From Kingdonia uniflora (Eukaryota; Streptophyta; Magnoliopsida; Ranunculales; Circaeasteraceae), in the NCBI GenBank assembly GCA_014058105.1, contig JACGCM010002515.1, forward strand, positions 186,001-250,000: a DNA stretch of 64,000 nucleotides, in the 5' to 3' direction. Of this stretch, positions 35,489-46,009 are shown piece by piece; the first letter of the stretch is position 1, and each line of letters opens with the position of its first letter. The notes under the pieces are model-generated. The model did not search any database. It saw only the letters and a list, made by a program, of their open reading frames with translations, and was not told the origin of the DNA. A program made the translations under genes and the position numbers.

Positions 35489-36640
35489 TTAGTCTCCCTG
35501 TAGACATGGAAATGTAGAATTTTGTAAGTTGTGATAAGATCTGAGGATGGATTGAAGAATAACCCTGGCATACCAAGGGAGCTTATCCAAAAGTTGTATA
35601 ACTATTTTTGAATCATTGCCTGCAATGACTTTCCTGTAACCATTTTTAATTACAACTTTCAGACCATTGTCAACACCCTGAAGTTCATGAGCAGTTATAT
35701 AACTCATCATGTTCACAGTTGTAAGGGCTCCATTTGTATTTAGCATAACTAATCCCTCAGGTGGTACAAACCATTTATAATAGACAGGTTGAGGCCTTGT
35801 CCAAGTAGCCTAAAGATTCCATCTGCTACAAAATTGTTTGTTTCTATCTGAATCTTCTAGTTTTTCTCCAGTATGAGACATTTTGCTTCTCACTGTGTTG
35901 ATGATAAGGCTAAGAGTGGTGATTACTAGGTTTTTATTGTTGTTGTGTACTCTTTCATTTTTCTCTCTCCATATGTAATAGAACACAACATTGAAAGAAA
36001 TATTTTTAGTTGTAACTACCATATCCTTCCCCTTAAAATTATCTCTAAACTATTTTAGCTCTACTTCCATAGCACCTGCAATTCTATTATATCCCAACTC
36101 TCTTCATGTGCTGAGCAAAGGGGACATACATAAGCCTGTACAATGCCCCACCCCTTGAGTTTGTTACGGGTTTTTAGACCATTGTTGATGTTAAGCCATG
36201 TAACGAAGCCATGCCTTGATATGTTGTTGGGAAACCACACCAAGGGGGACCCAAAGAACTTAGCTTTAGTATCACTTAGCCTGTTGTAAGCAGATTTCAT
36301 GGTATACTCCCCAAATTCTGTAATAGTTCATATCACTTCATCATCTAGTTCATGGTTTATGGGAATGTCATACAGGTGATCCCAGATGTCACCAAGTTGT
36401 TGTAAAGAGTTTAAGGGGGCTTTCCAAATTCCATTAGTAATCAAGTCGCAAACCTTAGCTGCAGGCCTAAGAGTAGGTTCAGAGCCATAATGGACTTAGG
36501 GATGTAAGAATTTGAGAAGAACACCTAGAGGGTACCATGGCTGCTTCCACAAGTTAGTAGATCTCCCATTTCCAATAGCATGGACGATGATGTCTTCAGC
36601 CTGATCTCTAATCTTCAAGATATTCCTTCAGCTCCAAGAA
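35489..36640 (-). pseudogene. L1-type LINE 3' fragment: RT tail, zinc-binding domain, RNase H
   Basis: Minus-strand order: ILKIRDQAEDIIVHAIGNGR, STNLWKQPWYPLGVLL (RT C-terminal 'IGNG--T-LW---W'), a linker with stops, then MKSAYNRLSDTKAKF, LVWFPNNISRHGFVTWLNIN, NGLKTRNKLKGWGI and CPLCSAHEESWDII, the zf-RVT domain. 36022-35810 has FYYIWREKNERVHNN, the usual 'IW-ERN-R-----' link. 35746-35489 has MLNTNGALTTVNMM, AHELQGVDNGLKVVIKNGYR and VIAGNDSKIVIQLL, the RNase H-like end, with the DGA motif changed to NGA. Reverse transcriptase core and ORF1 are absent. Orientation matches the LINE piece at 13.5 kb but the parts do not overlap. Confidence 0.75.
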
Positions 36641-39600
36641 CATTCATTAGGTATCTACATAACCCAAAAATAGATGATATTCCTCCATACATTTTTCTTT
36701 TGCTAATGAAGTCCATGAACCGACCTGTTTCGAATCTTGTACAACCCTTCAAATATAAAATACACATTTTCTCACTTTTCACGAATAGATCTAAAACTAT
36801 TTCCCGAAATGAAGTTCATAACTAAATTTTTTTTTCCATATTAATTAAGAAACTACAATCATAAATTTAAACAAAAACCTGAGAATGTGCAGGTAAATCT
36901 TGGTTACCAAGAATGATGGTAGCAGCTTATATATTAATATGCTTTCTGTAAATATACATATAACACAAAAGTACATCCAAGCTCTAAAAATATTGGTAGT
37001 CCAAGTGTCTATTCATCCAAGGAAAAAATAGTTAACCAGTTCTAATATAAGAAATGCAAAAGGAAGAGTGGAGTGTGGAAGTCCAAGCTGAAGGATTCCA
37101 CAACATAATATTGAGGTCTCCTACTGCTTGTTCAGCTAGAAAATGAAGTACATCAAAAACTGAAAAACATATGGTGATATGGTTCAGATAAGGTACCAGA
37201 TAATGTAATGAAAAATTAGTCACAATGGTAATACATATGGTAGGTGATAAGCTGCACCTATGGTACAATCAAAGACCAATTGATCACTAAATTGCAAAAA
37301 TAAACTAAAAAATAGGCATATGTGAATTTTGGGAAACTAATACTAATACTAACATAAATCGCGTGAAATCCAACAGCATTTAAGAAAGTTTAAGTATTTA
37401 ATGTTTGGCTAGGGCATTAAGAAATGTATCCTACAAACAAAGGGAGGGATTAATCACATGATGTAAATCCTCCGTTGCAATATAGGTTTTCCAAAGCATG
37501 TCTTGAGTAGTACTCAAAAACTTACTTTGAAACAAACTCGAGATTAGTTGGGTTTAGATATAGATTTATTCTTCTCATTAGGAACCGAAGAGATCCTATT
37601 TCTATTTACGTTTCTTTTTGTTGTTGTTATTTTACTATGAATAGAAAGTATGAGGGTAGATTATCTCTCCCAAATGTAATGAGCAGACCCCATTGGAGGT
37701 TTTTGCAATTGGATCATTAAAAGCGCAATAACATTAAGGGGAAAAAACCCAACTCTATTTTCTATCAGCGATTTCAAAGAAGCAAAGATTGAATGGTCGT
37801 AAACTCAACAAACGGTAACAAAAAAATAGAAAAGTAATAATAAGAAAACACAACTAATATATTGACAGAAGTTTGGAGTAATATTCCCAAAATTAAATCA
37901 TAGAGAAAAGAATTTGTGTAGATGAGATGATAAAAGCCCCAAATTTGGTTTTGATGCACTAACCATATTTGATATGCAGATCTATTCATCAAAGTTCAAA
38001 CAAAGATTATAATTTTACTCAATGACACTCAATGCAGGGACTTATAAAAGCTATAGATACAATCGATGAATAAGGTACATGGTTCTCAAAGTTAATGCAA
38101 AGAACCCCAAATCTACCTTAATGAGAAAAGAGGAGGAAAATATGCATTTTAGTATACTGAAAAATTAAAACTCAAGGCCATGTGAGGAATCATATAATAT
38201 TCTTGTTCATTCTACCTTCAAAAGATTGTTATTTTGAAGATATCCATCCGCAGCTTCCAATCTGATTCATCTTACTTCAAATTATACCTCCTTTCATAAT
38301 AAAACCTGATCTAAACAACACTAAATTCTTCAAAATAAAGCAAACTCTAATAATCAAATTGACTAAAACATAATTAACATACACCATTTAATCATATTAA
38401 GAAATAGATCTTTTTTTGGAGAAATCTCATATTCCTTTTTATTTATTTGATGGCTAACAACATAAAAGAAGAATACTTCCAATCCAAGGATCAAAAGTTG
38501 AAACTCCTCTTTTTGATTCACTTTACCGCTATTAAAACAAAAAGAGGTTCTGGGGTCGAGAATTCCATTGCAGGTGTGATACCGAGAGAAAATTCAAAAC
38601 TTACTTCAATAAATTCAATCTGGGTATACTTCGAATGCAGGTCCAACTCTCACATTGTGAATGCCATTTGAGTATTTCTCAGTGTTGGATTTGCTTAAGT
38701 AATTTTCTATACAATTACTTTAACAAACCCAAGGGTGTTTCTCAGAGTTAAAATTTGAGATATAGAGAGAGTGACGAAGAATTTGAGCCTGTAACTGAAA
38801 ATTGAAGAGTTGCAATTTACAAAAAATTATGGGCAGAGATTTAATTCAGAAATGAGAAAATTGATGGGTGAATTCTCTAGACATGAGCATTAATGAGTTT
38901 GCTGAAGAGAGAGAGAGATGCTTCCGGGAGAAGTTTTACTGGAAAATCTAAAGATAGAGAGGTGAAGATAAGGAACAATTTCATATTTTCAATAGATGCT
39001 AAATAATTAATAAATATGCCTAAAATTAATTTGACATATTTTAACATTATTTCTCTATGCCACGTAGGACAAAAATTGCCACGCGACCAATTTCCAAAGA
39101 GCTTAGGCTTAAAATTTTAGCAGTATGCCCGAAGCCTAGATATTCAAGAATGGAATTAATATCATGGATTAAAATTAGCTTGGGGAAACTATAATTTGAA
39201 GATAAAGAGAAAAAAATCAAAAAATATATATGTTAGATAAGAACTAATCTCATATACCTTGAATGAGAACTTAGGTGCAATAGAGATGTGTTACTTGATG
39301 TATGAAGCTTAAGGATAATTCCTAAATGTAAAGTGCTACCAATTGTGGTGTATACGATAAGAACTCCGATGGTCAGGATGATCACAAAGATGCTACTACA
39401 AATATTACAAAAAAAATTATCAACCGACTACACCTAGAAAAGAATGAAATAAATACACAAACAAACTAGAATAACCGTAACATGATACACAAAATATCAG
39501 TGATAGAAAACTAAAAGAAGTGAATGCCCTAAACAATATCAAAACACATAAGAAGAGGGGAAAGCTAAAATAATCCATACTCATCCAACTATTATGATTT

Positions 39601-40139
39601 CCAATTTCCAATTTCCAATTTCCAATCTGGTATTAAAAATAAAATTAAAAGGGCAAAATCAGATTAAGATGAACAGTTGGGATGATAATAGGATGGAAAC
39701 GTACCTTTGTTGGATAGTAAACCAAATCTCAGATATTATTTTGAAACTCATTTGAGAGCTTTAAGGCAAGGAATTTTCTAATTCATACTAGAGTAACTGA
39801 CTTGCAATTAAGAAATGATGGAATTTAGTTTAAAATGGTGAGCAAAGTATTTTTATGATTTGGATTTGAGGAAGCCGTAAATACACATAAATTTCATTAA
39901 GGAAGAGACCGTTATTGAGATAAAGAAAAGAAGGTTTAAGGGAGAACATTACTGTGAGGAAGAGAAGGATGCTAAGAGGATATGCAGAGAATAAAAGCTT
40001 TAGGTGAAGACGTTATAAAACTGTTGGTTATTGCAACGAGTACTAAATTCTCATAAAATCTTTGAGAAAATTACCGCTATAATTAATAAAAGAAAAAACT
40101 TAAAAGCAGCCCAATAATTAATAAAAAAAAAAACTTAAA
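36641..40139. other. Repeat-derived sequence, no gene
   Basis: 39145-39480 is a diverged direct copy of 33935-34290. At 39058-39090 there are two TGCCACG-T/CGAGGACAA-like units that recur near 40151. The string CCAATTTCCAATTTCCAATTTCC (40 bp with flanks) near 39600 is a short microsatellite-like run. No open frame here has family resemblance. Confidence 0.45.
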
Positions 40140-40256
40140 AGTTTTGGCACTGCCACGTAGGACAATTGCCACCACACGGGACAAACGATGCCATGCGGGA
40201 CAATCGATGCCATGTAGGTCAAAACTGAGATATATAATATAGAAGATGTCTTATAG
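40140..40256 (-). repeat. GCCACGTAGGACA-type subterminal repeats at the proposed Helitron 5' end
   Basis: Four imperfect units at about 40151, 40167, 40189 and 40208 (TGCCACGTAGGACAA, TGCCACCACACGGGACAA, TGCCATGCGGGACAA, TGCCATGTAGGTCAAAA) lead into GAGATATATAATATAGAAGA. Reverse-complemented this starts TC and matches the look of plant Helitron 5' ends. Confidence 0.4.
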
Positions 40257-42376
40257 GTAAATTCTGGAATTAATGACAATTGTCTGAGCTCTGGGAAAAG
40301 TTTCTTATTGCATGTCCAGCTTCTTATTATGGCATGATGTTCAAGACCAGAACAAATCCTTAAATGGAGATAACAGATATACATGGCAGTGTTTAGATGG
40401 AAGAACTTGAATATTCTGAACAATGTTATGCTTCCTTAATAAGGTAGCTTTAAACTAATAGTTTCCTTGATGGAGAAGATTGTCATGATGGTTGTTATTT
40501 AATGTTTGAGGCAAAGAAAAAGGATATTAAAGTTAAAGTTCAAACTTTAATCGAAAAGCTTTGCCTGCTTATTTAGTCTTAAAAACATTTCCTCTCCTCC
40601 TTTTTTAGTCTCCCAAGAAGGAAAAGTGAGTTATATATCTATGCATAAAAATGTTGTACTTTCCATGATGATTATTCAAATGAGTTTAACTTATGTACTT
40701 TGTATGAATATTGCGGTAGTTTTCATTATGAAATTTGGCAGCCATGAATTACTCCTAGAAATTCAATATTATGGGTTGTATTTCTAATGACTCGGTTAGC
40801 ATACTGGTGTAATTCCAATGTTTTTATGAGACATGTTATATTGTTGTTTTCTACTATAATTGTCCCCAAAATTTTTTTAGAAGAGTGCAATTGCTGATAA
40901 CATTATTGTTAACGTTTTACTACAAGATAAAGATAAAAAAAATCAGAGTCTTGATATACTTTGAGAAGATAAATTTTGGAGATTACCCTTGGGAATTTAT
41001 AAACATTATACATATTATCTAGCATTCTCGACTCATATTAGCATGTAAGTAGCTTATATTTTCTTACTTAATCCTCTCATAACTCCCTCAATAACTCACT
41101 CTTTTTATATCCTCTTTTAACTCATGTGTAAAGCATCTATGACAACGATAACTCCTCCTCCTTTATGGTTGTTAAAAGGCAACTCCTCCCAATCTTAACT
41201 AAAAAGGTTCACCCATGATTATGAATATATAACATCTAGCATTTGTAACTCACAACCACACCATTTCTTTATTAATTTCTCTTATCTAATAATTTCTAAA
41301 ATAATTACCAAAAATTATAGCATTTGTAACTCACAACCACAGACTCTATATAAGTCCATCTTTTCCTTCTCCCACATCTATCATAACCAACATTTGTGCA
41401 CCTTTGTGGTAATTCTTTATCTCTCAATTCCAAGTGCAATATTATTCCACGTTAAATATTTTTCCTCTCAAAAATGAAAAAATCACTTGCTCATACGTTT
41501 TCTTGCCAATCTAATAAGGTTATGAATCATGTATATTGCTCTTCTATTCCTGAACTTCACCATAAAAGAATATGCTAAAAAATTAAATTTTTGATCGTAC
41601 GATTATGGCACATCGTTGATTATAAACATAAAAATGAAATCTAAAGTATTGATATGATCGTGATGGATGAAAAGGTCGGTAATAATTTTGTTCTCCTATT
41701 ATTTTTGTTATTTCTTAATATTATTTTTTTTCTTTGATAAAAAAATTCCAGGGAGAACAAATTCATGCATGAATACCATCCAACCAATTGCTTAAGTTTA
41801 AGAAAAAATTAAAAAAAAGACAAGTTTATTACTTCTCCAAGTTCAGTGTCGTGGTGCTTTCAGATCGAGTTATTATTCAATATTGTCTAATCAGCCGTGC
41901 TACCAATTAAATTTTAACTGGACAACAAAATCTAAATTAGCCCATAGATCAAAGAAGTTACCAAAGCAAACGTTCGCGTTAATCAATTTTAAGGATGTTC
42001 ATAAACAGAATAATGATAATACAATTCTAGTAGGTATTCACTATAACCCAACTTTACAAAATCATTTTTATCCTAAGATTGTCCTAACAATCTATATTTT
42101 CAATTTTTAGATGTGCAAGGAACATAGAACTTTTGGCCGAACATCACTTATTTTATGAATGCATATGGCAAAAAAGTAAAGAAACTAATCATAACAATAA
42201 AAAATGAAAATTTAGTCAAATTCTAATCAAATTATAAATTTATGTTAATTCAAAATGCTTAATAATATGCATATATCTGTTTTTCAAATATTTAGTGGTG
42301 ATTTACTAAAAATAAAACTAAAAGTTGCTATAGTAGACCGCAAACCCATCTTGAGTGGAAACGAAGTAGGTCAAAC
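40257..42376. other. Intergenic, with a possible small promoter
   Basis: No supported gene. A 24-bp string TAGCATTTGTAACTCACAACCACA occurs at 41237 and 41318; the second copy is followed by CTCTATATAAGTCC, a good plant TATA box. About 120 bp downstream an ATG opens a 34-codon frame (MKKSLAHTFSCQSNK...) with three Cys but no clear signal peptide. I do not call it a gene. Confidence 0.35.
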
Positions 42377-42919
42377 TGATCTAGGAGGATCTAGGGTAAT
42401 TTTGAAATTAGCCAAAGTCGTTCGAACAAGGTTGATAGTCGTTCGAACGACCAAATTCTACCTCTCTGGAATTTGACCCAAGAACCCAAAGTCATTCGAG
42501 TGACTTATATTTTCGTTCGAATGACCAAAGTTCACCTCACTGGAAATTTGGCCTAGAGACAAATTTTGTTCGAACGACTTGTCAAGTTTCTAGGGTTTTT
42601 GACCAATTGTAATAAAGTCGTTCGAATGACTCCCTATTTCGTTTGAACGAATCTTGCGGTGGTTTTATTTATGAGACATATTTTTGCCTCAAGATGCGTT
42701 CTATTTATAATTTTTGGTTCCCTCTATATGAAGGGGACTTAGGTTTTTTTTCTTCTTATGTTATATCTAAAAAGAGTTCTGAGGAAGAAGCCTATGGTTT
42801 TAAAGTTTTCATTGTAATTACTTTATTTTAAGTAATTGAATCTCTTATTTTTCAAGACCAATTGGTGTTCTACGTACTTTTCAGCTAACTAGAGCTTTTT
42901 CATTATATTGTAGATTAAG
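42377..42919 (+). repeat. Chromovirus 5' LTR with palindrome cluster
   Basis: Starts TGATCTAGGAGGATCTAGGG and ends TTAAG just before the primer site. Seven variants of the palindrome TCGTTCGAACGA lie in its first ~290 bp. A weak TATA box (CTATATGAA) is near 42725. Confidence 0.85.
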
Positions 42920-42928
42920 TGGTATCAG
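42920..42928 (+). other. Chromovirus primer-binding site (initiator Met tRNA)
   Basis: TGGTATCAG directly follows the LTR. This is complementary to the 3' end of plant initiator methionine tRNA, the usual primer of chromoviruses; the bases after it have decayed. Confidence 0.8.
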
Positions 42929-42967
42929 TTTTCCAGTTGTGATTCTCGAGGGGTTGTTTGTGATTTA

Positions 42968-44045
42968 TGGTCTCTGCGCGTGACCATCTCAAGCAAACGA
43001 AGGAGAAACTAGTGAGTCCGTTGAAGATTTATTGTAAACTTAATTCAAAAAAGGACAATTTGGAGATGGACGAGGCCAGCGATTGACTCACGATTTTGGA
43101 AATGATAGTTTCTGACCTAACTTCTATTGTAGGGGAGTTGGTAGAACAATTGCGTCTTACGAACCTCGAGAAGGATTCCACTTCGGCGATACAGCGAGGC
43201 CGCTCGAGAAGGTAAGGTGTTATAGAGGTAAATGGAGACGTCGATAATACGGGGATAGATAACAATTCTAGTGATGCCAAATCTGTCAAGGAACGCCCAG
43301 GTTTTGGTAAGTCATTGAATCCTATGCGTAATCTTCGTATTGGCCTTAAGATTGAGATTCCGGCATTCGATGGTTTCATCGATGTCGAGAAATTGGATAA
43401 TTGGTTAGATAGGTTAGAGTCCTATTTTTCCATTGATGGATATTCCAACGCTTAGAAAATTTGCTTCTCTACTTTGAAATTCACAACTCACTTGCTAACG
43501 TGGTGAAAATCCTATCAAAAATGACATGATGTCGGAAGTCTGAGTTGGAAAGAATTTAAGGTTTTGGTGAGGAAGCAATTCTATCTAATTGGGTATGAAC
43601 AAGAGCGATGGTACAAATACCACAATTTACGACAAAGGTTTGGGCAATCCGTACAGCAATTTAGTAGAGAGTTTCATAACCAAGAACTGATTTTGGATAT
43701 TGACGTGGATGAGTGCGAGGTTTTCATAAAGTATACGGGGGAATTTTCAGAGTCCCTTAGAAGAGAATTAAAGTTCTTTAATGTAGAAAGTATTGAGGAC
43801 CCTACCGTTAAAACAATTGACATTGAAGGCAAGTACTTGAAGAGTGACAAGAAAGATGACAAGAGCAAGTCGGGGTACAAGTCTACTTAGAAGTTTGGTC
43901 AGAAAGGGGAGTCCAAAGGAGAGGGGTCTTCATTCAAGAAGTCTATCTGTAGTCATTGTAAGGCTAATGAGCATAATTCAAATAGATGTTGGAAACTTTA
44001 CCCCGAGCTTCGGCCGAAGGAGGAGAAGGAGAGAAACGTGCACTA
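42968..44045 (+). pseudogene. gag: Chromovirus gag
   Basis: A single frame from ATG 42968 (MVSARDHLKQTKEKLVSPLK) to a stop at 44045 with about six internal stops. In order: a helical N-terminus (LTILEMIVSDLTSIVGELVE), the capsid start IEIPAFDGFIDVEKLDNWLD, FKVLVRKQFYLIGYEQERWY and LRQRFGQSVQQFSREFHNQE, a Lys-rich linker, and a CCHC zinc knuckle CSHCKANEHNSNRC (43948-43989) that binds RNA. The stops are TGA, TAA or TAG placed where relatives have Arg, Gln or Trp, for example in the LTWW and NAQK contexts, so single C-to-T or G-to-A changes explain them. No frameshift is needed through the capsid. Confidence 0.85.
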
Positions 44046-44640
44046 GCCACATTAAAAATGATTGTGGATCTTCTGGATTTAGATAAGCAAAATCCTAAGC
44101 TTACTCTAATATTTAAGCAACCTCAAGTTATCGACGAGGCGAGTCGGGAAGAGCTTTCTATGTCAGCATTCAAGTGAAGCAGAGCTTAGTCGAGGCCATC
44201 ATTGATCCGGGTAGTCAGTAGAATTTAATTTCTATGGCAGTGGTGAAGAAGATAGGTTTGGCTACTGTGGTTTGCCCTAAACCGTATGGTTTAGGTTGGA
44301 TTCAGAAAAACGCGGAGTTGAAAATTACTAAGCAGTGTACGTTCAAGTTTGTGATTACTAAGAAGTTTATTAATGAAGTGGCATGTGAGGTGGTTCTGTT
44401 GGACGTGTGTCAAGTCATCTTGGGTATCCCATATCTTGGGACAGAGATACAATCTTTTACCGTCGAACTCGTAAGTATCGTCTGGTGAAGGATGGGACTG
44501 AGTTTCATATTAATGCATGTAAGGAACATATTACTACCAGTAATTTAGTTACGGCGACTCAGGCGAAGAGGTTGGTTAATGCGAGCGACAAATTTATATT
44601 ATTATTGGTGCGACTGGTTTAAGAGGATCCGTCGACTATG
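44046..44640 (+). pseudogene. Chromovirus protease region
   Basis: After LATLKMIVDLLDLDKQNPKL in a shifted frame, the protease reads SLVEAIIDPGSQ, a TAG, NLISMAVVKKIGL, then PYGLGWIQKNAELKITKQCT, LDVCQVILGIPYL and WDRDTIFYRRTRKYRL. The active-site triplet is Asp-Pro-Gly instead of Asp-Ser/Thr-Gly; I believe this variant is common in close relatives, so it may not be damage. Frames shift near 44165 and 44430. Confidence 0.75.
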
Positions 44641-44700
44641 GTTTTGTCTACTTTGGCAATCTCTCCTAAGCAACAAACTGATATGGAGGAGTTGTAAGAG

Positions 44701-45390
44701 GTGTATAAAGACTTTTTTATGGCCATAAAAGGGATGTCGCGTAACAGGGATGTAGAGCATGATATCACCTTGGTGAATGGTGAACCACTATCTAATATTG
44801 GGTTGTATCAGGCTTCTATTGCAGAATCTAATGACATCAAGAAACAGGGACATGAACTCCTAGAGCAAAGAGTTATTAATCCAAGTTGCTCACTTTGTGG
44901 TTCACCGGTGTTACTGGTACCGAAGAAGGATGGGTCTTGGAGGATGTATGTGGATTATTGGACGTCGAACAAGATCAAGGTAAAGAATCGTTATCCGCTT
45001 CCACGGATTAACGACCTTTTAGTTAAGTTGCAGACGAATAAGTTTTTCACCAAGTTGGCTCTTAAGTCGGGCTTATTTAAGTGGTTGGTGATACCTTTTG
45101 GGTTATGGAATGCTCCGGCGATGTTTATGCAGCTAATGAATGAGGTATTTCATGCTTTTATTGATGATTTTTAGATTGTGTATTTGGATGATATCTTGAT
45201 ATATAGTTGTACATGGTAGGAACACCTTGGGCATTTACGCAAAGTATTGGGCATTTTGCGAAAACAATAAGTTTTTCTAAACGGGAAGAAGTGAGAGTTT
45301 GGGAAGAGGGAGCTGGTTATTTGGGATTTATTGCTGGTGGCGGCGGGCTTAAGGTCAATCCAGAGAAGGTCTCGGTTATTACTAATTGAC
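44701..45390 (+). pseudogene. pol: Chromovirus reverse transcriptase, with internal deletion
   Basis: Open frame VINPSCSLCGSPVLLVPKKD, GSWRMYVDYWTSNKIKVKNR, YPLPRINDLLVKLQTNKFFT, KLALKSG, then LFKWLVIPFGLWNAPAMF. The catalytic Asp of motif A (normally K-IDLKSG) is Ala, and the ~25 residues that should follow (YHQ... through the loop before FGLFEW) are missing in frame. After a TAG come IVYLDDILIYS (the YLDD motif intact), EHLGHLRKVLGILRK and, after a frame change, GGGGLKVNPEKVSVITN. The enzyme cannot have worked in this state. Confidence 0.85.
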
Positions 45391-45965
45391 CTAGACCCCG
45401 TACAGTGATGGAAATGAGGATTTTTATGGGTTCTTGTCAGTACGTACAGAAGTTTATTCGACATTTTTCACAAATTATCGTACCATTACATTCTTTGACG
45501 AAGATTGGGGTACAGTTTGTGTGGGAGGAGCACCATGAGAAGACTTTTCTGTTACTAAAGCGGAAGATTACAGACGTGCCAGTGTTAGTATTGTCTAATT
45601 TACAACGGCCTTTTGAGGTCAAGACAGATACGTCAGACTATGCATTGGGGGCAATCCTTTTATAGGATGAGAAGCCGGTTGCTTACCATTCTGAGATGTT
45701 TACAGGAGCAGTACACAACTATCCTACCTACGATAAGAAGTTTTACGTGTTATATCAATCAGTGAAGCATTGGCGGAGTTACTTATTAGGGAAGGAGGTT
45801 GTGTTACATTCTGATCACAAACCATTATAGTTCTTATCTACGCAATCTAAGCTTTAGCAAGCTCGCTATATGAAGTAAACGTCGTACCTTCCACAGTTTA
45901 CCTTATTGATCAAGTATAAGAAAGGAGTAAACAACAAGATGGCTGATATGCTATCTCGACCCCTA
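45391..45965 (+). pseudogene. Chromovirus RNase H
   Basis: Reads MRIFMGSCQYVQKFIRHFSQ (RT thumb/connection), then FEVKTDTSDYALGAILL with the first catalytic Asp, TAG, YDKKFYVLYQSVKHWRSYLL where relatives have YDKE (Glu to Lys), EVVLHSDHKPL with the next Asp, and GVNNKMADMLSRPLL with the last. Four stops lie in the frame. Degrades the RNA strand of the hybrid during reverse transcription. Confidence 0.8.
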
Positions 45966-46009
45966 TTACCAACCATTTCCACTTTACTGGTAGCTATGCA
46001 GATCTAGCA

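Larger units (their letters stand above)
5204..40256 (-). mobile_element. Possible Helitron bracketing the nested elements (35 kb including insertions)
   Basis: On the minus strand the right end at 40256 starts TCTTCTATATTATATATCTC followed by AGTTTTGACC and GCCACGTAGG-type repeats, like the 5' end of many plant Helitrons. The left end reads ...CCGTGCGTAGCACATGCTCATAACCTAG and stops at 5204: a short hairpin (GTGC-GTA-GCAC) about a dozen bases before CTAG. The outer bases are A before TC and T after CTAG, the expected Helitron insertion context. No Rep/helicase gene is present, so it would be non-autonomous, or deleted. That both ends belong to one element is inference: a second plausible 5' end (TCTAGGCTTCGGG on the minus strand) lies near 39130. 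Confidence 0.3.

Noticed and set aside
42643..42831. 62-codon frame in the chromovirus 5' LTR
   Set aside because: Lies wholly in the LTR and is not kept open in the 3' LTR copy.
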